A stretch of 64,000 nt of DNA from Endoryza sp044226045 (GCA_044226045.1 JBGAHR010000009.1:1-64000), one strand, 5' to 3'; shown: positions 51,097 to 59,789, numbered from the stretch's first letter. The notes: generated by a model from the letters alone, not told the origin. Program-made: numbers and translations.

Positions 51097-52890
51097 TTAT
51101 AAAGGATACTTATTGTCTGCGAGCAGTTTATTGGCGATGGCTCTTTTCGCTTCTTTCACATTGAACGGTTCTGCCTTGGTGAATCTTTTCAATCCCAACA
51201 ACATCATTCGCTGTTCATCTCCGTCGGCAAATGCGTTGATGGCATCTTTGCCGTGTTTATTGATGCGGTCGGCGGCGTCATAGAGGTACGACTTCACGAT
51301 ATTACTTTCGAAACGACAGGCTTCTTCTCCTTTCTTATCCGCCAGTTTCATCAGGCGCAGCAGGGCGCTTTCCGCGTTATAGGTTTCGATCGCCATGTCC
51401 GCTATGTTCATCAGGATCTCCTGTTCACTTTCGATCTTCATCATCAGCTTCATCACCGCCGCGCCGGCTGTCATCAGGATCGCCTTCTTGAAATTGGCCA
51501 CCAGTTTTTTCTCTTTCGCAAACATTCCTTCGTCTTCACTGCCGAAATCCGGGATGCTCATCAATTCCTTTTGAACCGCCATGGCAGGATTCATGAGATC
51601 AATCTTTCCCTTCGATGCTCTTTTCAGCACCATGTCTACCGTCAACAGGCGGTTGATCTCGTTGGTTCCTTCATAGATCCTGTTGATCCGGCTGTCGCGG
51701 TATGCTTTGGAAATAACATACTCATCGCTGAAGCCATTACCACCGTGGATTTGTACCCCCTCGTCTACCACAAAATCAAGCACCTCACTGCCATACACTT
51801 TCAGGATTGCACATTCGATCGCGTATTCTTCGGCAGCACCCAGCAATGCTTCATTGAAGGGTTTTCCGGCAGCCAGCAATTCATGCTCTTTGTCATCAAT
51901 CCATTTGGAGGCGCGATACAAGGAACTTTCGCAAACCCACAGACGAATGGCCATTTCAGCCAGCTTGTTCTTGATGGCTCCAAAATTCCCGATCGGTTGC
52001 TTGAACTGTTCGCGTGTATTGGCATATTCGATGGAGGTTGTCAATGCGCGACGGGCTCCACCCAGTGCGGCCGCACACAGTTTCAACCGGCCGATATTGA
52101 GAATGTTGAAAGCGATCACATGTCCTTTCCCGATTTCACCCAGTACGTTTTCGACCGGCACTTTGCAATCCTGGAAGTACAATTGTACTGTGGACGATCC
52201 TTTGATACCCATCTTATGTTCTTCCGGGCCCTGCGTAAATCCTTCAAATCCTCTTTCCACGATAAAGGCGGTGAACTTGTCGCCATCGATCTTGGCAAAC
52301 ACCGTATAGACATCTGCAAAACCACCATTGGTGATCCAGCATTTCTGACCATTCAATATATAATGCTTTCCATCGGCGCTGAGTTTGGCGGTTGTTTTGG
52401 CCCCTAATGCATCACTGCCGCTGTTGGGCTCCGTTAAACCATATGCGCCTTTCCATTCGCCGGTAGCCAGTTTGGAAACATACTTCTGTTTCTGCGCTTC
52501 CGTACCGAAATAAAGGATGGGTAATGTACCGATGCCGGTATGGGCAGCAATAGCCACTGAAAAAGAGAATCCGCCACCCAGCGCTTCATTCACGAGAGTG
52601 GATGTAATAAAATCTTTTCCCAGCCCGCCATACTGCTCGGGGATGGAGGTACCCAGTAAACCCTGTTCGCCGGCTTTCATCACCAGCGAAGGCATCAGTC
52701 CCGGCTCCATTTTGTCAATACGATCCAGGATGGGCAGCACTTCACTATCCAGAAAAGCGGCGCACATGTCTTTCACCATCTGCTGCTCTTCGTTATAGTC
52801 TTCAGAAATAAAAGTGTCAAAAGGAGAGCTCTCCCTGATCAGCCACTCGCCGCCTTTCAGCGCCTGCGATTTTTTTATTTCGGTACTCAT
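51097..52890 (-). CDS. Acyl-CoA dehydrogenase (VLCAD-like, C-terminally extended)
   Basis: The 597-residue flavoenzyme is longer than the ~380 of short/medium-chain enzymes. It has GAYGLTEPNSGSDALGAKT (~150-170, FAD/substrate motif), KCWITNGGFADVYTVFAK and QIHGGNGFSDEYVISKAYRDSRINRIYEGTNEINR (~385-420). The ~170-residue C-terminal extension is typical of the VLCAD/ACAD9-like group used for long-chain fatty-acid beta-oxidation. A MarR regulator gene lies 38 nt upstream on the same strand, so the pair is probably one regulated unit. Confidence 0.94.
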   Translation of the reverse strand: MSTEIKKSQALKGGEWLIRESSPFDTFISEDYNEEQQMVKDMCAAFLDSEVLPILDRIDKMEPGLMPSLVMKAGEQGLLGTSIPEQYGGLGKDFITSTLVNEALGGGFSFSVAIAAHTGIGTLPILYFGTEAQKQKYVSKLATGEWKGAYGLTEPNSGSDALGAKTTAKLSADGKHYILNGQKCWITNGGFADVYTVFAKIDGDKFTAFIVERGFEGFTQGPEEHKMGIKGSSTVQLYFQDCKVPVENVLGEIGKGHVIAFNILNIGRLKLCAAALGGARRALTTSIEYANTREQFKQPIGNFGAIKNKLAEMAIRLWVCESSLYRASKWIDDKEHELLAAGKPFNEALLGAAEEYAIECAILKVYGSEVLDFVVDEGVQIHGGNGFSDEYVISKAYRDSRINRIYEGTNEINRLLTVDMVLKRASKGKIDLMNPAMAVQKELMSIPDFGSEDEGMFAKEKKLVANFKKAILMTAGAAVMKLMMKIESEQEILMNIADMAIETYNAESALLRLMKLADKKGEEACRFESNIVKSYLYDAADRINKHGKDAINAFADGDEQRMMLLGLKRFTKAEPFNVKEAKRAIANKLLADNKYPL

Positions 52891-52928
52891 ATGAAAAAGG
52901 TTTTCGTTATGCGATGTTGTTAGATTTT

Positions 52929-53369
52929 TTATTTCAGGTTATCGTAAACAATCTGGAGTACTTCCTTACACACTTCAATGCGATCGGGGGGAACGGTTTC
53001 GAGTGCCTCATTCAATGTTTCTTCTGCCAGTGCCATGGTCTCCTCTTCCAGTTTCTGTGCCTGCCGGGTAAGGTGAATCAGGTTAATCCTTCGGTCCGTT
53101 TCCGAGGGCACTCTTTTCACCAATTGCAGCTTCTCCAGATTATCCACCAGGCGGGTAATGCTCGGCTTATCCCGGAAAGTTGCGTTGCATAATTCCTGCT
53201 GACTGATTCCATCTTTCTTCCAAAGCTGATACAACACACTCCACTGCTCTATCGTGAGGTTCAGCCCGGCCATATTGAACTTCTTTTGCAACCGGCGCGC
53301 GATCGCCGTGGAAGCCTTTCCGGTTACAAAGCTGTATAACTCGCCTTTCTTAAATTGGTTGTTTGACAT
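52929..53369 (-). CDS. MarR-family transcriptional regulator
   Basis: The 146-residue winged-helix protein has LTIEQWSVLYQLWKKDGISQQELCNATFRDKPSITRLVDNLEKLQLVKRVPSETDRR compressed in the usual MarR order (recognition helix ~65-85, wing ~90-105). The start at 53369 was chosen because a perfect palindrome lies directly before it; an upstream in-frame ATG would translate through that palindrome. It probably represses itself and the acyl-CoA dehydrogenase gene downstream. The ligand, perhaps an acyl-CoA or fatty acid, is inferred. Confidence 0.92.
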   Translation of the reverse strand: MSNNQFKKGELYSFVTGKASTAIARRLQKKFNMAGLNLTIEQWSVLYQLWKKDGISQQELCNATFRDKPSITRLVDNLEKLQLVKRVPSETDRRINLIHLTRQAQKLEEETMALAEETLNEALETVPPDRIEVCKEVLQIVYDNLK

Positions 53370-53389
53370 ATAGTTGTTTATACAACTAT
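53370..53389. promoter_or_regulatory. Palindromic operator, probable MarR autoregulatory site
   Basis: ATAGTTGT-TTAT-ACAACTAT has perfect 8-bp arms and abuts the ATG of the MarR gene. MarR proteins typically bind 16-20-bp palindromes overlapping their own promoter. Binding here would block transcription or translation start of the regulator and the downstream dehydrogenase. Confidence 0.7.
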
Positions 53390-53531
53390 CCAAACCTACT
53401 GGATTTTCCTGACCAGGGCAAGTTTTTCGGGCTTTTTTTTGTTAATGGCTCATTAGTGGCGGAAAGAGCCGGGGATTATATTAATTTTAAGTGTAACCCA
53501 TTACAGCAAGCACATTAAACCAGATTAACTG

Positions 53532-54950
53532 ATGAGAGCCCTATTATTACTGGCTTTTGTATTGGGTATGTTTCCTTATTCTCCGGTGCAGGCCCAGCTA
53601 AAGAAAATCGCCGTTATTGGATCCTCCACTGCTTCGGGAACCGGGGCGCAACCGGAGATCGACAGTTCCTGGGTTCGCCGCCTGAGTTATTACCTCAAAT
53701 ACCAGCAGTCAGTCATTGATACGATTTACAACCTGGCTTTACCGGGTTACGATAATTACCATGGTTTGCCGAGTTCCTATACACCGGGGCCTGGTTTTTC
53801 AACACCCGACCCCAACCGGAATGTTACCAGGGCCAACAGCTTCTCGCCGGATGTGGTGATCGTGAGTTTTGTCTCCAACAACTTCAATATACCCGGTTAT
53901 CCCACAGACAGTATTATGAAAGCATTCCAGATCATCAAAGACTCTGTGAATAAGGAAGGGCATATCTGTTTTATCAGTACAACGCAACCCCGCACCAGTT
54001 TTGATATTCCCTCCAGGGCGAGACTGAGAGTATTGAAAGACTCCATCCTCAACCGGTTTGGATTTTACGCTATTAATTTCTTTGATTCCATCGTGAATAA
54101 TGCCGATAATTCGATCCTCACCGATTATGCTTCTCCTTATGATAATATCCATCTGAACAATGCCGGTCATGCCATGCTGTTCCGGCAGGTACTGGCAAAG
54201 GATATGTTCAACATCAGGATCATCCGAACCCGGAAAAGTGGCGATTTCAATGATCCACAAACCTGGGATCGGGGATTGTTGCCAACACTCGAGGATTCTG
54301 TAGCGGTTTTGCCCGGTCACTCGCTCACCATTTCAGGCGCCTGTTCAGTAAGAGGCATCTCGGTTGCCAATGGAGCCAGCCTGCAGTTATTGAGTAATGC
54401 AGCGAGCCTCAGCATCGGCCATGCCGCTAAGTCCAACTATAATTTTACAGTGGATGGCACCCTTCGAATCAGCCAGGGCTTATTGCAGGTGAATGGAAGG
54501 TTGAGACAAAATACCGGCAGCAGCTTTGAAATGAGCGGAGGCGCTCTTGTGATCGATGGCAATAATGAAAATGCATCGTCGAGTGTGGCCGACGGCCTGG
54601 CTCTTTTCGATATTGACGCCGCCGTCAACTCTTTTCAATTCACCGGTGGCACGCTTCAAATCATCGATCCTCCGCTGGGAGCGAATTCGCAGGCTCTCAG
54701 TTGTTCATTCGACTTTGGTCCCAACACGGTTTTGCACCTGGGTAATGGGATATCCACTACTAGCAGTAATAACGAAAATGGCTTTGGTGGAAATCTACTG
54801 CCAGCTAAAATAGGAAAACTGGTACTCGACACCGGTAATGAATGGCCTTCGCGGAAATTTATCAACCTCCAGCCACTCACCATTCATTCAGCCATTGAAA
54901 TCATTTCCGGCCAACTCGTTCAGGCTGCCGCATTGACCATTGAGAATTAA
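53532..54950 (+). CDS. Secreted SGNH/GDSL-type hydrolase with beta-rich C-terminus
   Basis: The 472-residue protein has a signal peptide (MRALLLLAFVLGMFPYSPVQA). The N-terminal ~225 residues form an SGNH hydrolase: IAVIGSSTASGTG (nucleophile serine ~31), VIVSFVSNNFN (asparagine block) and SPYDNIHLNNAGHAML (Asp/His block). Residues ~235-470 are a beta-solenoid-like stretch (SLTISGACSVRGISVANGASLQLL). It likely deacylates an extracellular carbohydrate. It ends ALTIEN without the C-terminal type IX sorting domain often found on such proteins, so it may be cut short. Confidence 0.83.
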   Translation: MRALLLLAFVLGMFPYSPVQAQLKKIAVIGSSTASGTGAQPEIDSSWVRRLSYYLKYQQSVIDTIYNLALPGYDNYHGLPSSYTPGPGFSTPDPNRNVTRANSFSPDVVIVSFVSNNFNIPGYPTDSIMKAFQIIKDSVNKEGHICFISTTQPRTSFDIPSRARLRVLKDSILNRFGFYAINFFDSIVNNADNSILTDYASPYDNIHLNNAGHAMLFRQVLAKDMFNIRIIRTRKSGDFNDPQTWDRGLLPTLEDSVAVLPGHSLTISGACSVRGISVANGASLQLLSNAASLSIGHAAKSNYNFTVDGTLRISQGLLQVNGRLRQNTGSSFEMSGGALVIDGNNENASSSVADGLALFDIDAAVNSFQFTGGTLQIIDPPLGANSQALSCSFDFGPNTVLHLGNGISTTSSNNENGFGGNLLPAKIGKLVLDTGNEWPSRKFINLQPLTIHSAIEIISGQLVQAAALTIEN

Positions 54951-54997
54951 TGAACCTGCTGAATTAACTTTACCGGAAAGCAGTGTGTTTTAGCTGA

Positions 54998-55813
54998 ATG
55001 GAATCGGCAACCCTGATATGGAATGAAGAAAGAATTGCTTATCGATTCGGAGGAACCGGTAAGGAACTGCTATGCTGTTTTCATGGTTATGGAGAATCTG
55101 CCAATACCTTCGATTTTCTGGAAGAAAGATTGGGAAACCAATATACCCTGATCGCTATCGACATGCCCTATCATGGCAATACCCTTTGGCAGCACACTAC
55201 TCATTTTACCCGCGATGACCTGGTGGGGATTGTGGCTTGTATTCGCGAGCAACACGATAGAATGCAGGAAAAAATCTCGTTATTAGGATATAGCATGGGT
55301 GGCCGGATGGTTTTGCAATTGGCAGAAATGATACCCGAACAGGTTCGACAGTTGGTGATGCTGGCACCCGATGGACTTAAAGTAAATTTCTGGTACTGGC
55401 TATCCACACAAACCTGGATTGGCAACAGGATTTTTCGTTTTACCATACATCATCCCGGTATTTTTCTTTGGTTTTTGAATATCTGCAATCGCCTGAAATG
55501 GGTGAATCAAAGTGTTTTCAAATTTGTTCATTTCTATCTCGATAACCGGGAAGTGAGGAAACTACTCTACCTGCGGTGGACTTGTCTGAGTAAAATCAAG
55601 CCGGATCTGAAAAAAATTAAGGAGCAACTGTTAAAAGAAGAAATACCCGTACAGATTGTATACGGAAAGCATGACCGGATCATTTTACCCGATCGGGGAT
55701 ATTTATTCAGAGAAGGAATTGAATCGTTGTGCCAGATAGAAATACTCAATACCGGTCACCAGATACTTCAGGTGAAAAATATAGATTCCATTGCCCGATA
55801 TTTCGGCTGCTGA
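54998..55813 (+). CDS. Alpha/beta-fold hydrolase
   Basis: The 271-residue cytoplasmic protein has LLCCFHGYGESANTFDFL (oxyanion loop), ISLLGYSMGGRMVLQLAE (nucleophile serine ~99), YGKHDRIILPDRG (aspartate ~225) and LNTGHQILQ (histidine ~252). This is the standard catalytic order of small esterases and related hydrolases (Abhydrolase_1/6). The substrate is unknown. It lies 47 nt after the SGNH gene and 49 nt before the glycosyltransferase gene, which has its own -7 box. Confidence 0.87.
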   Translation: MESATLIWNEERIAYRFGGTGKELLCCFHGYGESANTFDFLEERLGNQYTLIAIDMPYHGNTLWQHTTHFTRDDLVGIVACIREQHDRMQEKISLLGYSMGGRMVLQLAEMIPEQVRQLVMLAPDGLKVNFWYWLSTQTWIGNRIFRFTIHHPGIFLWFLNICNRLKWVNQSVFKFVHFYLDNREVRKLLYLRWTCLSKIKPDLKKIKEQLLKEEIPVQIVYGKHDRIILPDRGYLFREGIESLCQIEILNTGHQILQVKNIDSIARYFGC

Positions 55814-55825
55814 GCGGTGAAATAA

Positions 55826-55833
55826 TACCTTTG
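55826..55833 (+). promoter_or_regulatory. Bacteroidota -7 promoter element of the glycosyltransferase gene
   Basis: TACCTTTG matches TAnnTTTG exactly, 29 nt before the ATG at 55863, with TTTC at 55800-55803 at a spacing suited to a weak -33 element. It suggests the glycosyltransferase-permease pair can be transcribed separately. Confidence 0.5.
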
Positions 55834-55862
55834 AGAGCGATTGATTAAAACGTAACCAACGG

Positions 55863-57020
55863 ATGCTGATTGTTGTTTCCATTTTCAGTGTATTGTTCGT
55901 GCTTTATGCCGCGCTGATCCTTTTTTATACGGCATCCTGGAACAAGATTCCGGCATACACATCCGGCCATCGAAAGGCTGATCACATTTCAGTGATTATT
56001 CCCGCCCGCAATGAATCCGCCAACCTGCCGCGGCTCTTGCAGTCATTGGAAAAACAGACCTATCCATTTACTCTCTTTGAAGTAATTGTGATCGATGATC
56101 ATTCGGAAGATGATACGGCGAAGATTTTGAAGGCCTATCGTGGACCGCTTCAGCTGCGTATGATATCATTGGCCGATCACCTCGATCATCAGACTATTGT
56201 TTCTCATAAGAAGAAAGCCATTGAAACTGCCATCAGGCTCTGCGAAGGAAATCTTGTGGTAACAACCGATGCGGATTGTCTGTTCCATCCCGAATGGCTA
56301 AGTCTGCTTGCCGATTATCATCAATCGAGCCAGGCAAAATTCATTGCCGCCCCTGTGAAGTTTACTGAAAGCCCCAGTTTGCTCTCCATTTTTCAGTGCC
56401 TGGATTTTATCACATTGCAGGGCATTACTGCTGCTTCTGTTTACAGTCGCTTCCATACCATGTGCAATGGGGCCAACCTCGCCTATGAGAAGAGTGCATT
56501 TATCGAAGTTGGTGGCTTTGCGGGCATCGATCAGATACCGTCCGGAGATGACATGCTTTTAATGTACAAGATTGCCCGGAAATATCCCGACCAGGTATTT
56601 TATCTCAAGCACCCTTCGGCGATTGTGGAAACACTGCCCGCTACCAGTTGGCGTTCTTTCTTTCAACAAAGAATCCGCTGGGCCAGCAAGGCCAGTCACT
56701 ACGACGACAAGCGAATTTTCTGGGTGCTGGTGCTGGTCTACCTGTTTAACCTTGGTTTTTTATTCATGCTGGTGGCCGCTTTGTTTCGTTGGGAATGGCT
56801 GTTGTACATTTTGTCGTTCCTCATTTTGAAAACAGTGGTGGAAATGGTCTTTGTGTCGAAGGCCGCAGCTTTTTTTGGTCAGCGCCACCTGATGAAATAT
56901 TTCCCTTTACTTCAACCCTTTCATATTCTTTATACGATTATTGCCGGATGGCTTGGTAAATTTGGCAGCTTTGAATGGAAAGGAAGAACCATCAATACAA
57001 CCCGGTCACATGAGCGCTGA
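55863..57020 (+). CDS. Membrane-anchored family 2 glycosyltransferase
   Basis: The 385-residue protein has an N-terminal helix (VVSIFSVLFVLYAALILFYT), a GT-A domain and ~2-3 C-terminal helices (WVLVLVYLFNLGFLFMLVAALF). SVIIPARNESANLPRLLQSL, VIDDHSEDDT and VVTTDADCLFHPEW hold the nucleotide and DxD motifs, and QQRIRWASKASHY supplies a Q/RxxRW-type motif of processive enzymes. It probably builds a membrane-linked glycan or glycolipid. Its end overlaps the permease start by 11 nt. Confidence 0.9.
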   Translation: MLIVVSIFSVLFVLYAALILFYTASWNKIPAYTSGHRKADHISVIIPARNESANLPRLLQSLEKQTYPFTLFEVIVIDDHSEDDTAKILKAYRGPLQLRMISLADHLDHQTIVSHKKKAIETAIRLCEGNLVVTTDADCLFHPEWLSLLADYHQSSQAKFIAAPVKFTESPSLLSIFQCLDFITLQGITAASVYSRFHTMCNGANLAYEKSAFIEVGGFAGIDQIPSGDDMLLMYKIARKYPDQVFYLKHPSAIVETLPATSWRSFFQQRIRWASKASHYDDKRIFWVLVLVYLFNLGFLFMLVAALFRWEWLLYILSFLILKTVVEMVFVSKAAAFFGQRHLMKYFPLLQPFHILYTIIAGWLGKFGSFEWKGRTINTTRSHER

Positions 57021-58113
57021 AACAGCAAAAGCGGCAGTGAACAGTTCCCGCTCCTGGTGGCGACGATTAAAGCGCAACCAGGGAGCCATGATCGGTATGG
57101 TGGTGATTGCACTGGCTGTGTTGATGGCATTATTTGCCTATTGGCTCGCGCCTGATGCGAGCCCCTATGCCAACCAGATGACGGTGGAAATCGGAGGTAA
57201 GAAGCCCGGTTTCAGCATGCTGTTCCTTAAAATTCCAAAGGATACCAAGGTATCCGAGGCAGGATTCTGGAGAAGAACCATCGGCGGACAAGCTGAACCT
57301 TACCTGTTGCTCCCCATTTTTTCTTACGAAATACAGCACGACCGGGTGAAGGTGAAGAGGTATGTTGATGAAAATACCAGCGCGGAAGAATCTTATCCGG
57401 TTTCTCTCTGGAAGGATCCCGATCCCAAAGAATGGGTGTTGAAACGGACATTCTGGCTTGGCACCGACAAGTTTGGCCGCGACATATTAAGTCGTTTATT
57501 GGTTGGGGTAAGAGTGAGTCTGAGCGTGGGCTTGGTTACCGTACTGATCTCGCTAACCATTGGGGTTTTACTGGGTGCGTTTGCCGGCTATTACCGGGGG
57601 AAAGTCGACGCGATCATCATGTGGTTTATCAATGTGATCTGGAGCATCCCCACCCTGCTGCTGGTATTTGCGATCACCTTGTTGCTGGGAAAGGGATTCT
57701 GGCAGGTATTTATTGCGATGGGCTTAACCATGTGGGTGAATGTGGCTCGTATAGTCAGGGGACAGATCCTCGGTGTTCGTGAACTCGAATATGTAGAGGC
57801 TGCGAGGGCATTGGGTTATTCTTCTTTCCGCATCTTATTCCTCCATATCCTGCCCAATATCATGGGACCTTTGCTGGTGGTAGCTGCTTCCAACTTTGCA
57901 TCATCCATTGTCATAGAAGCCGGCCTCAGCTTCCTGGGCATCGGCGTCCAGCCACCACAGCCCAGCTGGGGACTCATGATCAACGAAAATTATAATTTCA
58001 TCATTACTCATAATCCCATGATCGCGCTGGCGCCCGGCTTCGCCATCATGATCCTGGTACTGGCCTTCAACCTCCTCGGAAACGGCCTGAGAGATGCAAT
58101 GGCAGTGAAGTGA
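57010..58113 (+). CDS. ABC transporter permease, DppC/OppC type
   Basis: The 367-residue protein has the OppC_N segment (WWRRLKRNQGAMIGMVVIALAVLMALFAY) and a ~130-residue periplasmic insert. The BPD transport domain contains the EAA loop YVEAARALGYSSFRILFLHILPNIMGPL (~265-290) that contacts the ATPase. AGLSFLGIGVQPPQPSWGLMI is typical of peptide/nickel permeases. The start at 57010 overlaps the glycosyltransferase end, so translation is coupled. The partner permease, binding protein and ATPases are not adjacent. Confidence 0.9.
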   Translation: MSAETAKAAVNSSRSWWRRLKRNQGAMIGMVVIALAVLMALFAYWLAPDASPYANQMTVEIGGKKPGFSMLFLKIPKDTKVSEAGFWRRTIGGQAEPYLLLPIFSYEIQHDRVKVKRYVDENTSAEESYPVSLWKDPDPKEWVLKRTFWLGTDKFGRDILSRLLVGVRVSLSVGLVTVLISLTIGVLLGAFAGYYRGKVDAIIMWFINVIWSIPTLLLVFAITLLLGKGFWQVFIAMGLTMWVNVARIVRGQILGVRELEYVEAARALGYSSFRILFLHILPNIMGPLLVVAASNFASSIVIEAGLSFLGIGVQPPQPSWGLMINENYNFIITHNPMIALAPGFAIMILVLAFNLLGNGLRDAMAVK

Positions 58114-58380
58114 GAGCGAGAGCAGGAATGAGAGCGGGAGCGGGAGTGAGAGCGGGAGCGGGAGTGAGAGCGGGAGCGAGAGCGGGAGCGAGAGCGGGAG
58201 CGAGAGCGGGAGCGAGAGCGGGATCGGAAAGAGAAACAGAAAGGGAAAGAGAAACAGAAAGAGAAACAGAAACTGAAGCTGCAAACTAACGTGAAACGAT
58301 AAACCTGAAACGCGAAACGCGAGAAGCTGCCAACTAACGTGAAACGATAAACCTGAAACGCAAAACGCCTTAAGCGGGAG
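58114..58380 (+). repeat. Composite intergenic repeat, copy L (longest GAGCGG tract)
   Basis: About seventeen tandem GAGCGG/GAGCGA hexamers run directly after the permease stop, then AAAGAGAAACAG hexamers. Two direct copies of CTAACGTGAAACGATAAACC followed by TGAAACGCGAAACGC end the block. After it, AATTCGTCTAATTCGAG-type words lead to a terminator. It is the largest uninterrupted hexamer run in the window. Confidence 0.88.
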
Positions 58381-58430
58381 CGGTTATTAATTCGTCTAAT
58401 TCGAGTAATTCGTGTAATTCGCATCAAAAA

Positions 58431-58462
58431 AAACCCCCAACAAATCACTCTGTCGGGGGTTC
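58431..58462 (-). terminator. Terminator of the lipoprotein gene
   Basis: AACCCCC (58432-58438) pairs with GGGGGTT (58455-58461), and on the minus strand a run of eight T follows. It lies ~20 nt after the lipoprotein stop. Confidence 0.82.
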
Positions 58463-58482
58463 CTTTTCTTCATGCACTGAAG

Positions 58483-58890
58483 TTATTTTTTCGAGTAACG
58501 ATAGCTACCCGTCCATTTATTGGTATTACAGGTTTTGGAAGTCACCGTAATTTCAACAATACAGGTAACCGTGGCCGGTGTACTGGTAATGGTGAAAGCA
58601 TTGTCCTTGGTGCTGGTTGATTTCGATTCTGTATAGAAAGGAGTAGCGGATGACTCCGGTCTTGCTTTAACTTCAATGGTTACACCACTGGGAGGCATCG
58701 TTGAGGTAACAGATACTGTCAGGTTAAAGTTGGGTCCCGGAGCAGGCAATTCCGTACTGCCGTTGGCAGGGGTGGTGGAGACGGCTAAAGTAGACTCGGT
58801 ACTGCAGCTGTCGGTTTTTTTCTTTTTACAATAGGGCATGGAAAGAACAACCATCACTACTGCGATCCAGGGTAATATTGCTTTTTTCAT
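58483..58890 (-). CDS. Hypothetical secreted protein or lipoprotein
   Basis: The 135-residue protein has a hydrophobic leader ending at a cysteine (LSMPYCKKKK), which could be a lipobox. The mature part is Ser/Thr-rich and beta-like (STLAVSTTPANGSTELPAPG, TVSVTSTMPPSGVTIEVKA) and ends CNTNKWTGSYRYSKK with two spaced cysteines. It resembles an immunoglobulin-like surface lipoprotein. No known function. It is transcribed alone between two hairpin or repeat regions. Confidence 0.72.
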   Translation of the reverse strand: MKKAILPWIAVVMVVLSMPYCKKKKTDSCSTESTLAVSTTPANGSTELPAPGPNFNLTVSVTSTMPPSGVTIEVKARPESSATPFYTESKSTSTKDNAFTITSTPATVTCIVEITVTSKTCNTNKWTGSYRYSKK

Positions 58891-58956
58891 AGATTATAAA
58901 CGTGGATTCTAAAGTAATATTTAATTTCCTTATTAGAAAATTGCTGTTTTAAATAG

Positions 58957-59427
58957 TTAAGCGGAAAAGACCTGCACGTTGCGATTGAAACTTTCTTCCA
59001 GGGAAATAAAGGTTTCCGTTCTTTCAATCCCTTTTATTTTTTGCAATTCGTCGTGTAATACAAACCGTAACTGGTTAATGTCCTTGCAAACGATCTCCGC
59101 AAACATGCTATAGTTTCCTGTGGTATAATTCAGCCTCACGATCTGCGGTATCTTGAACAATTCCTTCGCCACCTGGTCGTACAGGGAACTTTTCTCAAGA
59201 TATATGCCAATAAATGCTATTACGTCGTATCCCAGTTGTTTAAGATCAACATTTAATTTTGTTCCCTTTACAATACCGGCTTCCTGTAGCTTTTTAATAC
59301 GAACATGGATGGTACCCCCGGAAACAAATAGTTTTTTTCCCAGATCAGCATAGGAAATTTCCGCTGTTTGCATCATCTCCTGGATGATCTGCAGATCGAG
59401 TTTATCGAGATTCAATTTGGCAGGCAT
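58957..59427 (-). CDS. Lrp/AsnC-family transcriptional regulator
   Basis: The 156-residue protein has an N-terminal winged helix (LDKLDLQIIQEMMQTAEISYADLGKKLFVSGGTIHVRIKKLQEAG abbreviated here by its ends) and a C-terminal RAM/AsnC effector domain (YDVIAFIGIYLEKSS, IPQIVRLNYTTGNYSMFAEI). Lrp proteins form octamers and respond to amino acids. The first target is often itself or a divergent gene; here the divergent neighbour is the tRNA-like unit about 140 nt away. Confidence 0.93.
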   Translation of the reverse strand: MPAKLNLDKLDLQIIQEMMQTAEISYADLGKKLFVSGGTIHVRIKKLQEAGIVKGTKLNVDLKQLGYDVIAFIGIYLEKSSLYDQVAKELFKIPQIVRLNYTTGNYSMFAEIVCKDINQLRFVLHDELQKIKGIERTETFISLEESFNRNVQVFSA

Positions 59428-59536
59428 TTCTTCGTTGATTTTTGAAAGTCATTTATTCTACCCTGCAAATGTTTGAATAATTTCTATATTTTCAAAATTT
59501 TTGTTGGAAATTGTTCAAGGTATTTGCCAAATGCTG

Positions 59537-59544
59537 TAAGTTTG
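59537..59544 (+). promoter_or_regulatory. Bacteroidota -7 element before the tRNA-like RNA
   Basis: TAAGTTTG is a full TAnnTTTG match, with TTG at 59511-59513 as a possible -33 element. Transcription would begin near 59550, just 17 nt before the tRNA-like 5' end. Confidence 0.55.
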
Positions 59545-59566
59545 TGGTGTTATCAGTTCTTATATA

Positions 59567-59738
59567 CTGTGGAGTGATGGAATCTTGGCAGACATGCCCT
59601 CTCGTCTCGGGGGTGGGGATAACAGGATAAACATAGCATAGAGCCGACGTTACCATTGGTAAGGCCGACCAGGGTTGACCACTAAAACTTTGTGCTTTCG
59701 CTAACTGCCCCGTGGAGGTTCGAGTCCTCCCTCTACAG
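59567..59738 (+). tRNA. Atypical type II tRNA-like RNA with an expanded variable arm
   Basis: A cloverleaf can be drawn by eye. The acceptor is CTGTGGAG (59567-59574) with CTCTACAG (59731-59738), 8 bp including one G-T. The D-arm is ATG (59577-59579) with CAT (59593-59595) and the leucine-like loop GAATCTTGGCAGA. The anticodon stem CCCTC/GGGGG encloses TCGTCTC. The variable stem is GGGG (59615-59618) with CCCC (59708-59711). The T-arm GGAGG-TTCGAGT-CCTCC (59714-59730) is canonical. The anticodon would read GTC but position 33 is C and 37 is T, both abnormal. An 89-nt insert fills the variable loop. No CCA is encoded. It has its own promoter box and terminator. Decoding activity is doubtful; a regulatory or tRNA-derived RNA is possible. 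Confidence 0.6.
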
Positions 59739-59789
59739 CGGATTTTTCTCATAATCTCTAACAAGCAAGCAAGAACTGAAGAGATTGAC

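Noticed and set aside
51253..52407. 384-residue plus-strand frame antisense to the acyl-CoA dehydrogenase
   Set aside because: Antisense shadow of a well-conserved gene; no coherent domain.
58114..58230. Possible CRISPR array
   Set aside because: The repeats are contiguous 6-bp units with no spacers, and no cas gene is in the window.
58008..58448. Arg/Ser-rich minus-strand frames across the GAGCGG tract
   Set aside because: They are translations of hexamer repeats (RSRSRS) with no start context or family match.
59614..59631. Resemblance of TGGGGATAACAGGATAAA to the I-SceI homing-endonuclease site (15 of 18 bases)
   Set aside because: No endonuclease gene or intron is present, and the match lies in the variable-arm insert where it is most likely chance.
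59632..59738. A second, nested tRNA starting near 59636 and sharing the T-arm
   Set aside because: Only five acceptor pairs form and no anticodon stem can be drawn; the fold starting at 59567 pairs much better.
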